Assembly (NCBI RefSeq): GCF_018449435.1
Contig: NZ_JAHCMU010000005.1
Span: forward strand, 1 to 64,000
Length of the DNA: 64,000 nucleotides
Source of the DNA: Flagellimonas sp. 389
Lineage (GTDB): Bacteria; Bacteroidota; Bacteroidia; Flavobacteriales; Flavobacteriaceae
Reading direction: 5' to 3'
The stretch's first letter is position 1. Each line of letters opens with the position of its first letter. The notes under the pieces were generated by a model. That model was not told the DNA's origin. It ran no database searches and was given only the letters and a program-made list of their open reading frames with translations. This document shows, piece after piece, positions 42,946 through 51,442 of the stretch. Both the position numbers and the translations under genes were made by a program.

Positions 42946-44223
42946 TCAAAAAACTTTTTTGACCGCCTCTATAGTGAAATCCAAATCGGCATAACTAATG
43001 GCATCGTTTAAAAAATAACTTTCAAAAGCCGAGGGTGGTAAATAAACCCCCTGCTCCAGCATACCGTGAAAGTACTTTTTAAACATATCGTTATTTCCTT
43101 TTGCTGAAGAAGTAAAATCAACAACGGGTTCTTCAGTAAAATGAACGGAGACCATACTACCAAAGCGGTTAATTTGGTGGGCAACGCCTTTTTCTGTCAA
43201 AACGTTGGCAATACCTTTATGCAGGTATTCAGTTTTCTCGTCCAAGTTTGTAAAAACTTCTGGTTTGTTGTTCAGGGATGTAAGCATGGCCAACCCAGCG
43301 CTCATTGCCAATGGGTTTCCGCTCAAGGTTCCGGCTTGGTAAACAGGTCCCTCTGGCGCTAAATGCGACATGATTTCGGCTTTTGCAGCAAATGCACCAA
43401 CGGGAAGCCCGCCTCCAATTACTTTGCCGAACATAAGGATATCGGCATCGACTCCCAATGCCTCTTGGGCACCTCCTGTTGCTAATCGAAACCCAGTCAT
43501 TACCTCATCAAAAAGCAACAAAATACCTTCTTTAGTACATAACTTTCGTAACCCATGGATAAATTCTTCCGTAGGTACAATACATCCCATATTCCCTGCT
43601 ACAGGTTCTATGATGATTGCCGCTATTTCTCCTTTATTGGCTTTGGCCAGTGCTTTTACGCCCTCCAAATCATTGTAATCCGCAAGTAACGTATCCTTTG
43701 CCGTTCCTTGAGTTACACCTGGGCTATTTGGACTTCCAAAAGTAACGGCTCCGCTCCCAGCCTGAATCAAAAATGAATCGGAATGGCCATGATAGCACCC
43801 AGCGAATTTGATGATTTTATCTTTTCCGGTATATCCACGTGCTAACCGCACCGCACTCATACAGGCTTCTGTACCGCTATTTACAAAACGTATCTTATCA
43901 ATATTAGGTACCATGGAAACGGCCAGTTTCGCCAATTCGGTTTCAATCTCAGTTGGCATTCCAAACGAAGTACCTTTTTGAGCTTTTTCGACCACGGCAT
44001 TGATTACGGGTTCATAGGCATGGCCCAAAATCAGTGGCCCCCATGAAGCTATATAATCTATCAACCGGTTATCGTCCTCATCATATAAATAGGCACCTTT
44101 GGCTTCTTTTACAAAAATTGGGTCGCCCCCTACCGCCTTAAACGCCCTAACTGGTGAATTTACCCCTCCTGGAATATATTTTTTTGCTTCTTGAAACAAG
44201 GCACTGCTTCTTTGGTAAATCAT
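42946..44223 (-). CDS. hemL: Glutamate-1-semialdehyde 2,1-aminomutase
   Basis: A 425-residue PLP enzyme that makes 5-aminolevulinate, the first dedicated step to haem in the C5 pathway. It begins [28 protein letters not shown], the usual HemL opening. [39 protein letters not shown] and the PLP lysine in [16 protein letters not shown] are all present. It is convergent with the GH3 gene and 44 bases from the LysM glucosaminidase gene upstream. No other haem genes are adjacent. Confidence 0.97.
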   Translation of the reverse strand: MIYQRSSALFQEAKKYIPGGVNSPVRAFKAVGGDPIFVKEAKGAYLYDEDDNRLIDYIASWGPLILGHAYEPVINAVVEKAQKGTSFGMPTEIETELAKLAVSMVPNIDKIRFVNSGTEACMSAVRLARGYTGKDKIIKFAGCYHGHSDSFLIQAGSGAVTFGSPNSPGVTQGTAKDTLLADYNDLEGVKALAKANKGEIAAIIIEPVAGNMGCIVPTEEFIHGLRKLCTKEGILLLFDEVMTGFRLATGGAQEALGVDADILMFGKVIGGGLPVGAFAAKAEIMSHLAPEGPVYQAGTLSGNPLAMSAGLAMLTSLNNKPEVFTNLDEKTEYLHKGIANVLTEKGVAHQINRFGSMVSVHFTEEPVVDFTSSAKGNNDMFKKYFHGMLEQGVYLPPSAFESYFLNDAISYADLDFTIEAVKKVF

Positions 44224-44267
44224 GTATAAAGGATTATAATGGTTGCACTTTGATGTAAAGCCACGTG

Positions 44268-45122
44268 CTATTTTGATTTTTCTTTTCTGATGTTCAAAAC
44301 CTGTCCAATAGATAAGTTCGTGGAACGAAGTCGGTTGATTCGCATAAGTTCGTCTACGGATATTTCATATTTTCTGGAGATGGCATATAATGTATCCCCT
44401 CTTTCTACAGTATGGGTAAAAACATTATATTTTTTTGGTTTGCGCACGGTGTCCAAGCCAGCATCTACTACCTCATCATCGTACTGGTCCAAATCATAAC
44501 GCTCAATGAGTGCAATGAGCTTTTGCGGATATTTACGGTCTGTAGCATATCCTGCTTGCCTTAGCCCATACGCCCATTTTTTGTAATCATCCCTTCTGTA
44601 ATTGAACAGAAACTTATAGCGGGAGCGTGAGGAGAGGAAAATACTATGGTCCCTAAAGGAATACATAGGGTGGTTGTACTTTCTAAAGCACTCACCGCGT
44701 TCGTCGTCGTCATGAAAATCGAACTCTCCTTCCCATCCTGTGTGGCATTTAATCCCAAAGTGATTATTTGTTTTGAGGGTCAGCGCTCCTTTACCCGAGC
44801 CACTCTCCAAAATACCTTGTGCAAGGGTAATACTGGCAGGAATACCATAGGCTCGCATTTCAAATTGTGCGATTTCTGCAAAGGTCTCGATATATTCCTG
44901 GGTATTTGCAATTGGAAACTTCACAAACTTTCCGGAATCTTCGGGCAACACATACAATCCTGAAGCTTCACTATTGCTATCGGAAATCTTGGTGTTTTGG
45001 CCTCTGGTTTCTTTGGTTTTGGCAACCGAAGTTTTTCTTTCTCTGTTTGTCGTTCTTTTTTTTGCTCCACAGCTTGCCAACAACAATGCCGTTACCAAAA
45101 CAAATGCTATTCTCCTGATCAT
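44268..45122 (-). CDS. LysM-containing N-acetylglucosaminidase lipoprotein
   Basis: A 284-residue lipoprotein (lipobox LASC). A basic, Thr-rich linker (about 20-60) leads to a GH73-type N-acetylglucosaminidase domain (about 75-225) with [29 protein letters not shown], where the Glu in ILESG is the expected acid, and YRFxxNYR-like features. A LysM domain (about 240-280: [29 protein letters not shown]) binds peptidoglycan. By family it cuts glycan strands between GlcNAc and MurNAc. Its ATG overlaps the stop of the upstream PLP enzyme gene by 4 bases. Confidence 0.92.
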   Translation of the reverse strand: MIRRIAFVLVTALLLASCGAKKRTTNRERKTSVAKTKETRGQNTKISDSNSEASGLYVLPEDSGKFVKFPIANTQEYIETFAEIAQFEMRAYGIPASITLAQGILESGSGKGALTLKTNNHFGIKCHTGWEGEFDFHDDDERGECFRKYNHPMYSFRDHSIFLSSRSRYKFLFNYRRDDYKKWAYGLRQAGYATDRKYPQKLIALIERYDLDQYDDEVVDAGLDTVRKPKKYNVFTHTVERGDTLYAISRKYEISVDELMRINRLRSTNLSIGQVLNIRKEKSK

Positions 45123-46024
45123 AAATCCAATAACGGTAAATTTTTCTTTTTCAAAACAAGGTTCATTCCTTCTATACCTTGTAATCCTCCCGTATGAATT
45201 GCCAAAATACGTGTTCCCTGTTCAAAGACTCCCTTTTTTATCATATCCAGAATACCAAAAAGCATCTTTCCTGTATAAATGGGATCCAATGGAATCTCAG
45301 TCTCTTTTTTAAAGGCATTGATGAATTCAATCAAGCGTTCATCAACCTTGGCATATCCACCAAAATGATAATCAGAAATTAAGTTCCAATTCTCATTCTG
45401 GACAAATTTAAGAATATCTTCTTTTAGAAAATCACCCTTTAACGCCGGAAATCCCAAAACTGTTTGGTGCGATTGTGCAGAATTGATGAGTCCGGCAAGT
45501 GTACCACCAGTTCCCACGCAGCAGCTCACAATATCAAATTGCGCATCTTCACTCGTCAAAATTTCCTCACATCCTTTTACCGCCAATTCATTTGTTCCAC
45601 CTTCCGGAAGAATATAGCATTCCCCAAAGCTTTCTTTCAAATCATTTAAGAAACCAATGGTATTCTTTTTCCGATATGTACTTCTAGATACAAAATGAAA
45701 ATGCATCCCATGTTCTTTGGCTAGTTGTAAAGTTGGATTTTCTTGCCATTGTTCCGCCAACTCTTCACCGCGAACAACACCAATGGTTTTTATGCCCGAT
45801 GTGTTTCCAGCGTAAGCAGCAGCGGCTATATGATTGGAAAATGCGCCACCAAACGTGAGCAAAGTACCATACCCCAACTTTTTAGCTTCAATAAGGTTAT
45901 ACTTTAACTTTCTGTATTTGTTTCCAGAAATAAAAGGATGGATAGTATCTTCCCTTTTAATGTGAAGGGTTACGCCTTTTTCTTTGAGAATGGGTAAATC
46001 TACGTTCTGATTTGGAATTGACAA
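45119..46024 (-). CDS. PLP enzyme, ACC deaminase/D-cysteine desulfhydrase family
   Basis: A 301-residue fold-type II PLP enzyme. FISGNKYRKLKYNL carries the PLP lysine, SNHIAAAAYAG the substrate loop, and CCVGTGGTLAGL the phosphate-binding glycine loop. This matches the family with 1-aminocyclopropane-1-carboxylate deaminase and D-cysteine desulfhydrase; in Bacteroidota the true substrate is usually a D-amino acid. It overlaps the glucosaminidase gene by 4 bases, and the HExxH protein gene lies 10 bases upstream. Confidence 0.88.
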   Translation of the reverse strand: MSIPNQNVDLPILKEKGVTLHIKREDTIHPFISGNKYRKLKYNLIEAKKLGYGTLLTFGGAFSNHIAAAAYAGNTSGIKTIGVVRGEELAEQWQENPTLQLAKEHGMHFHFVSRSTYRKKNTIGFLNDLKESFGECYILPEGGTNELAVKGCEEILTSEDAQFDIVSCCVGTGGTLAGLINSAQSHQTVLGFPALKGDFLKEDILKFVQNENWNLISDYHFGGYAKVDERLIEFINAFKKETEIPLDPIYTGKMLFGILDMIKKGVFEQGTRILAIHTGGLQGIEGMNLVLKKKNLPLLDL

Positions 46025-46033
46025 GGTATATGG

Positions 46034-46363
46034 TTAACGCACCAAATAATTTAAAAAACTATATGGTTTTCTACGTGCAAGATACTCTTTATCATCTTCA
46101 TTGGCATACGCTTCACGTTCAAAACTAATGTTCTGATAGGCCCTATAACTGTTCAAATAAAGTAATGTCCGCAATAGCCATTCCGTAAAATAGAGAAGAT
46201 AAAATGGCAGGATGAAGAGCTCTCGCTGTTGCTTTAAATGTATCCTTTCATGATTGATAAGCACTTCATCCGTTTTGAGGGAGCCCTCTTTTAAGATGAT
46301 AAATGGCCAAAGTGAAAGACCAACATAATTTCGATAAAAGAAATGTTTAAAAACTAAAATCAA
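46034..46363 (-). CDS. Minimal HExxH membrane-associated protein
   Basis: A 109-residue protein. LINHERIHLKQQREL contains an HExxH zinc motif (H42, E43 and H46 by count) and SFEREAYANEDD downstream supplies a Glu suitable as third zinc ligand. A hydrophobic helix lies between (LFILPFYLLYFTEWLL) and another at the start (YVGLSLWPFII). The layout is that of a stripped-down M48/M56-like gluzincin, which is seen in Bacteroidota as short proteins of unknown role. It leads a three-gene leftward run with the PLP enzyme and glucosaminidase. Confidence 0.72.
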   Translation of the reverse strand: MILVFKHFFYRNYVGLSLWPFIILKEGSLKTDEVLINHERIHLKQQRELFILPFYLLYFTEWLLRTLLYLNSYRAYQNISFEREAYANEDDKEYLARRKPYSFLNYLVR

Positions 46364-46388
46364 ACTTTACAATATCAAAAGATTCCTA

Positions 46389-46396
46389 CAAAGGTA
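46389..46396 (-). promoter_or_regulatory. -7 box of the HExxH-led operon
   Basis: TACCTTTG on the minus strand matches TAnnTTTG exactly and lies 25 bases before the ATG at 46363. No TTG at the right spacing was found. Confidence 0.4.
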
Positions 46397-46511
46397 ACTG
46401 TCAAAAATCCATAAAATTGGATGCAATCGATAATAAGCTTGACTATTTCGGTGAACTACGTAAAAAATCCACAAATGGCAAAGTACTGGTCATTTATTTA
46501 TAATAGATTAA

Positions 46512-46700
<189 letters not shown>

Positions 46701-46769
46701 TTTTCAGAGATTCGGCATAATATTTGTGATTAGTTTAAAGTGACTTGTATTAACCCAAAAAAAATTGAT

Positions 46770-47360
46770 ATGAAGAATTTAAAACTGTTTTCCCTAGCTA
46801 TTTTAGCCATTAGCTTCTTGGCGTCCTGTAGTTCCGTAAAGGTCATTGCGGACTATGACGAAAAAGCCAATTTTCAAACTTATAAGACGTATGCCTTCTA
46901 CAAAACAGGCATCGATAGAGCCCAAATCTCGGATTTGGACAAAAAACGGATTCTAAAAGCTATAGACGCAGAGATGAGTTCCCGAGGTTTTGTCAAGTCA
47001 CAACAACCTGATCTTTTAGTAAATATTTTCACTAAGGAACGTGAGCAAGTCGATGTTTATAATAACAACTTTGGTTGGGGCTGGGGTGGCTTTGGCTGGG
47101 GCGGTCTCGGCTGGGGTCCAGGATGGGGTTGGGGTCCAGGATGGGGCGGCGGTTTTGGCCCTGATGTTTCAACGAGAACGGAAGGCTCTTTGTATATTGA
47201 CCTAATCGACAATAAAAATAAAGGGCTTGTTTGGCAAGGCCGGGGTGTTGGCACTTTGAACAACACAAAGAACATTGAGAAAAAAGAACAGCGTATTCGG
47301 GAATTTGTGGCAAATATTCTAAAAAAATACCCGCCATCAAATGAGATAGCAGCTAATTAA
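46770..47360 (+). CDS. DUF4136-family lipoprotein with Gly/Trp-rich insert
   Basis: A 196-residue lipoprotein; the ATG at 46770 (MKNLKLFSLAILAISF) starts a type II signal peptide with lipobox LASC. VIADYDEKANFQTYKTYAFYKTG and SLYIDLIDNKNKGLVWQGRGVG are the DUF4136 blocks. Between them (about 100-135) sits a run of Gly and Trp in short repeats such as GWGWGG and GPGWGW. The insert replaces a normal loop of the domain and may form a surface patch. The gene ends at a clean terminator. Confidence 0.87.
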   Translation: MKNLKLFSLAILAISFLASCSSVKVIADYDEKANFQTYKTYAFYKTGIDRAQISDLDKKRILKAIDAEMSSRGFVKSQQPDLLVNIFTKEREQVDVYNNNFGWGWGGFGWGGLGWGPGWGWGPGWGGGFGPDVSTRTEGSLYIDLIDNKNKGLVWQGRGVGTLNNTKNIEKKEQRIREFVANILKKYPPSNEIAAN

Positions 47361-47367
47361 AATAGAT

Positions 47368-47392
47368 AAACCGCCTAACTGGCGGTTTTTTT
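47368..47392 (+). terminator. Rho-independent terminator
   Basis: AAACCGCC/GGCGGTTT with a TAACT loop and seven T, eight bases after the DUF4136 stop codon. Confidence 0.92.
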
Positions 47393-47461
47393 GTGTCCAC
47401 ACTCATCGTTTATGCAAAAACACCTTGATTTTGTATCTTTAGGGGATAGTAAAAACGAAAC

Positions 47462-49219
47462 ATGAGTTACGAGTCCAATCCCATACTAGATAAGTTACCA
47501 AAACATCTAAAACAGTTCATAAAACCACAGAATTATGAGGATTACTCTGCCATTGATCAAGCGGTCTGGCGCTATGTAATGCGGAAAAACGTAGACTATT
47601 TAAGCAAAGTAGCCCACAAATCTTATGTAGACGGCTTGTTAAAGACCGGTATATCCATTGACCATATCCCCAATATGTATGGGATGAACCGTATTCTAAA
47701 AGAAATTGGATGGGCGGCGGTTGCTGTTGACGGTTTTATACCACCCTCAGCATTTATGGAATTCCAGGCTTATAATGTGCTTGTCATTGCCTCGGATATA
47801 CGACAATTGGAACATATTGAATACACTCCAGCGCCAGACATTATCCACGAAGGGGCCGGACATGCACCTATTATCGCCAACCCAGAATATGCGGAATATT
47901 TAAGGCGTTTTGGGGAAATTGGCAGTAAAGCAATATCTAGTGCCAAGGATTATGAACTCTACCAAGCGGTGAGACATCTTTCTATCATAAAAGAAGCTGC
48001 CGGAACACCACAAGATGAAATTGATACCGCTGAAAAACATATTGAGGAACTTCAAGAGAACATGGGCAAACCCAGTGAAATGGCCCTCATACGCAACTTA
48101 CACTGGTGGACTGTAGAGTATGGATTGATTGGCTCACCAGAAAATGCAAAAATTTATGGAGCCGGATTGCTATCGTCTATTGGAGAAAGCAAATGGTGCA
48201 TGCAGAGTGATGTAATAAAAGAGCCCTATACCTTGGAGGCCGCCAATATAGCTTTTGATATTACAAAACCACAGCCCCAACTTTTTGCAACTCCTAATTT
48301 TGCGCATTTAAGTCAAGTTTTGGAAGACTTTGCCAATACGATGGCTCTACGCACCGGTGGTCTTTCTGGAGTACAAAAACTGATTGACTCCAAAGCGCTC
48401 GGAAGCATAGAACTAAGCACGGGAATACAAATATCCGGACAGTTCAACTCTGTTATTGACCACAATGGAAAACCTATTTACCTACGAACCGTTGGCCCAA
48501 CAGCACTATCTTATCGAGAAAAAGAATTAGTAGGGCACGGTACGGAACAACATCCTGAAGGCTTTGGCTCCCCTGTCGGAAAGCTAAAAGGCATCAATCT
48601 TGCCATAGAAGATATGAGTCCGCGCGACTTAAAAGCCTATAAAATATATGAAGGAGAACAGGTATCGTTGGAATTTGAAGGGGGAGTTACCGTTGAGGGC
48701 ACCATAGTTACAGGTACACGTAACCTTCAAGGAAAAATAATTTTAATAACGTTCAAGGATTGCAGGGTAATGCATGATGGAACGCTACTGTTCTTGCCAG
48801 ATTGGGGATTGTACCATATGGCTATTGGCCAAGAAGTGGTTTCTGCATTTAACGGTCCTGCAGATTTAAACAGCTTTAATCTCATCACGCACGAACTTAC
48901 AGAAACTACGATCAAGTCCAAAAAGAGTAAAGAAAGAGCACAATTGGAAGTTTATTACAAACAGATAAGAGAATTTAGAGAAGGTAAAAATACCACCATT
49001 TCCCGTCACAAGGTGTTTCAGGAAATAAAAAAAGAGCATCCTAACGATTGGTTATTACCTACGGAACTTTATGAGTTGGCCAAAAAAAGTAGTGATGAAG
49101 ATTTCCAGAAAGAGATTATAGAGCACTTGGAAACCGTAAAACAACATAATCCTAAAGTGGGTCATTTGATTGATGACGGACTGAGCTTAGTCGACCATAG
49201 TTTTTCCCATAGCATCTAA
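47462..49219 (+). CDS. Aromatic amino acid hydroxylase with long C-terminal extension
   Basis: A 585-residue pterin-dependent hydroxylase, phenylalanine hydroxylase type. The iron ligands are H129 and H134 in IIHEGAGH and E219 in WTVEYGLIG. In the classical enzymes the second His and the Glu are 40 residues apart, but here 85, so about 45 residues are inserted (helical, with EIDTAEKHIEELQEN). Beyond the catalytic domain (to about 330) comes an extension of about 250 residues with beta structure (VSLEFEGGVTVEGTIVTGTR), giving twice the length of typical bacterial enzymes. This long form is known in Bacteroidota. Its 3' end overlaps the convergent gene by 33 bases. Confidence 0.9.
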   Translation: MSYESNPILDKLPKHLKQFIKPQNYEDYSAIDQAVWRYVMRKNVDYLSKVAHKSYVDGLLKTGISIDHIPNMYGMNRILKEIGWAAVAVDGFIPPSAFMEFQAYNVLVIASDIRQLEHIEYTPAPDIIHEGAGHAPIIANPEYAEYLRRFGEIGSKAISSAKDYELYQAVRHLSIIKEAAGTPQDEIDTAEKHIEELQENMGKPSEMALIRNLHWWTVEYGLIGSPENAKIYGAGLLSSIGESKWCMQSDVIKEPYTLEAANIAFDITKPQPQLFATPNFAHLSQVLEDFANTMALRTGGLSGVQKLIDSKALGSIELSTGIQISGQFNSVIDHNGKPIYLRTVGPTALSYREKELVGHGTEQHPEGFGSPVGKLKGINLAIEDMSPRDLKAYKIYEGEQVSLEFEGGVTVEGTIVTGTRNLQGKIILITFKDCRVMHDGTLLFLPDWGLYHMAIGQEVVSAFNGPADLNSFNLITHELTETTIKSKKSKERAQLEVYYKQIREFREGKNTTISRHKVFQEIKKEHPNDWLLPTELYELAKKSSDEDFQKEIIEHLETVKQHNPKVGHLIDDGLSLVDHSFSHSI

Positions 49220-49813
49220 TTGAGTTGAAGAATCAATTTGTTTTTGATTGTATACCAACTTCCAGCCCAAGGAATTTGTAAGCACATAGAGTTTTGAAAG
49301 TTCGCTGACCAGCCTGTTTTCGGCGTTGGATTTTAACGACGATGCTTCAATCTTTTTTAGCAATGAAGATTTGACCGTATTTTTAATTTTGTTGTAATCA
49401 CTGGCACTAAAAGGGTTCAGGTAATCTGCAGATACATCGTAGTATTCAAAATCAGGATTTATTTTTATCTCAGGTTCTGGAATGGACTTAATGTAAATCG
49501 TCTTTTCTGTCTCTTCTATTTCATAATCCACTTGGGAAAGGTCATATGCAATAGCAACCTCAGCATTCACTACGACCAAAGCTTTTTTGTCGGCGGAAAT
49601 GAGTGAGCCAAATAGCTCTTTCGAATCCTTGTAATTGTAAACTTCGGCGAAATGGCCCTCGGTAACAATAAGCTTGGAAACATTTTTCAATTCTTCTTGA
49701 ATGAGCAACGAACTTTCTTTTAAGACCGCCTTTTCCTCCTTATCGTCCGTACAGGACTTGTAAATCAATACCGATGCCAGTGCGATCAATGCCCCAAACA
49801 GTACTTTTTTCAT
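49187..49813 (-). CDS. DUF4230-family exported protein
   Basis: A 208-residue protein with an N-terminal membrane anchor or signal (VLFGALIALASVLIYKSC; the Cys may be lipidated). The region LIQEELKNVSKLIVTEGHFAEVYNYKD to IYIKSIPEPEIKINPDFEYYDVS is the DUF4230 domain, a small alpha/beta unit of unknown role found in envelope proteins. The gene is 3 bases downstream of the GSCFA gene, and its end overlaps the convergent hydroxylase gene by 33 bases. Confidence 0.8.
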   Translation of the reverse strand: MKKVLFGALIALASVLIYKSCTDDKEEKAVLKESSLLIQEELKNVSKLIVTEGHFAEVYNYKDSKELFGSLISADKKALVVVNAEVAIAYDLSQVDYEIEETEKTIYIKSIPEPEIKINPDFEYYDVSADYLNPFSASDYNKIKNTVKSSLLKKIEASSLKSNAENRLVSELSKLYVLTNSLGWKLVYNQKQIDSSTQLDAMGKTMVD

Positions 49814-49816
49814 GTT

Positions 49817-50761
49817 TTAGAATTGAATGAAGGGATACTTTTTTTGAAGATAGGCAATTTTGGCTTGAAGTGAAGCCGTGAACTTTTGATGTGCATTTGA
49901 ATCGGGGTTAAAAGGTCTGTGCAATAATCCTTTTTGAATGGTTTCCACTTCCCCCATGCTGGAATATGCTTCTTCAGCAATCCATACCCATTTGAATTTC
50001 TCCCATATATAATCTATAGCAAGTTGATTGGGGTGCACCATATCCTTTTCATAAAAGCGATAATCCCTTAGTTCGTCCATCATGATTTCATAAGAAGGGA
50101 AATAGGAAATAGTTTGCTTTTCTTTTACGTGATGGAGTGCATTTATCAGATTTGCTTTACTTCTTTGGTTTTCAATAAAACCATCTTTTAGATGGCGGAC
50201 AGGGGAAATCGTGAAAATTAATGTTGCTTTCTCATTGACGGATTGAATCAAATCAATCAATCGTTCCAAACAATCTTGAATAGTCTTCACCGACAATAAT
50301 TCTTTTGAAAATTGTTTTTGCGGTACTTTATGGCAATTGGCAACAATGCTATCGCTTTCAGTATTCCGATATACCCAAGCAGTCCCTAAGGTAATAATGA
50401 TGTGACTAGCTTCTTTTAACTGATTTTTGGTTTGATGAAGTCCGTCATTTAGATTCTGAAGCAATGCTGTTTTCGATGTAGCACTGCAATCGGAATGCGC
50501 ATCAAAACACTTCCAGATTTCTTGATGCTCAAAAACCTCGTTCTCGTGATACATTTCATCATGTAAAGCACGCTCTATCAAATTTTCAATAGAAAGCGGA
50601 TGAAATAAAATTCCGAAGGGGTTTTGAACTTGTTGGAATTTATAATGGTTAAGTTTTTGACCTATATTTTCCACAAAACAGGAGCCTAGTAGCAATATCT
50701 TACTTTGATAATCAATTTGGGCTTCCTCCTTTTTTAATGGAACTATAGTCTGTAATTTCAT
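49817..50761 (-). CDS. GSCFA-domain protein
   Basis: A 314-residue protein of the GSCFA family, named for the motif seen here as LLLGSCFVENIG. The pattern HITLGTAWVYR and the C-terminal MVHPNQLAIDYIWEKF support an SGNH/GDSL-like hydrolase fold with the Ser in GSC and the His/Asp late in the chain. No signal peptide is present, so it acts in the cytoplasm; the substrate is unknown. It is in the alaS-led leftward run, 9 bases after the DUF6090 gene. Confidence 0.88.
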   Translation of the reverse strand: MKLQTIVPLKKEEAQIDYQSKILLLGSCFVENIGQKLNHYKFQQVQNPFGILFHPLSIENLIERALHDEMYHENEVFEHQEIWKCFDAHSDCSATSKTALLQNLNDGLHQTKNQLKEASHIIITLGTAWVYRNTESDSIVANCHKVPQKQFSKELLSVKTIQDCLERLIDLIQSVNEKATLIFTISPVRHLKDGFIENQRSKANLINALHHVKEKQTISYFPSYEIMMDELRDYRFYEKDMVHPNQLAIDYIWEKFKWVWIAEEAYSSMGEVETIQKGLLHRPFNPDSNAHQKFTASLQAKIAYLQKKYPFIQF

Positions 50762-50770
50762 TTAGATAGG

Positions 50771-51427
50771 TTACTTGCAATTATCTATGCTTTCTATCAT
50801 TTTTTGATATTGATCTTCAAGCTGATTCTCTATTTGCACCATAAATTCGAGCACTCTTAAAAATTCTTGCATGGAACCGCTTCGTAAAGCATTTGTAGCG
50901 TTCTCCAGTTCAATTTTTACCAAGTCCTGTGTATTGTACAATCCTTGAAGACCATAAAGACAATCGTATCCAAACTCATGGAATATACCTGTGGATTTTG
51001 CAACATCCCATGCTATACTGCTCAAATCCGTAATCTCGAGATTTATAAAAGCATCTACGTGATACTCGTAAAGTTCATCATCTGTCTTAACAGAATCAAC
51101 ACCTCTGATCTGTGATGGATACCTTTTTCTTAATTCGTACATTACGGAAGGAACAAGAAGTAGATTTTTGTTATCCATCTTCAAGCTGTCCATTTCGGCA
51201 AAAAAAGAAGGTATTTTTTGATTAAGGTTTCTATTAACAACTAACTCTTCCAAATTAGCCTCCAACTCTCCTTTTATCTTGGTCAATGCTATCTCTTTAT
51301 CATTCTGAATTGTTTTTGAAGCATTCCAATCGTTAAACCAAATTGCAAGATTGATTCCCACAAAAATCAAGAATATCTCACCCAAGATATATTTCCAGTT
51401 AATCGTCTTTACTTTGAAAAACCGCAT
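50771..51427 (-). CDS. DUF6090-family membrane-anchored protein
   Basis: A 218-residue protein with one N-terminal transmembrane helix. WKYILGEIFLIFVGINLAIWFNDWN is the DUF6090 signature. The C-terminal 180 residues are helical and extracytoplasmic (positive-inside rule, RFFKVK before the helix). Function unknown. It lies between alaS (16 bases upstream) and the GSCFA gene. Confidence 0.8.
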   Translation of the reverse strand: MRFFKVKTINWKYILGEIFLIFVGINLAIWFNDWNASKTIQNDKEIALTKIKGELEANLEELVVNRNLNQKIPSFFAEMDSLKMDNKNLLLVPSVMYELRKRYPSQIRGVDSVKTDDELYEYHVDAFINLEITDLSSIAWDVAKSTGIFHEFGYDCLYGLQGLYNTQDLVKIELENATNALRSGSMQEFLRVLEFMVQIENQLEDQYQKMIESIDNCK

Positions 51428-51442
51428 AACCCATAGAATTTC

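Noticed and set aside
46420..46435. A second LacI-type operator (GCAATCGAT) near the HExxH gene.
   Set aside because: Only one half-site fits; the dyad is not completed.
47032..47340. Pro-rich open frames antisense to the Gly/Trp repeat.
   Set aside because: They are the complement of the GGN/TGG repeat in the DUF4136 gene; no start context or homology.
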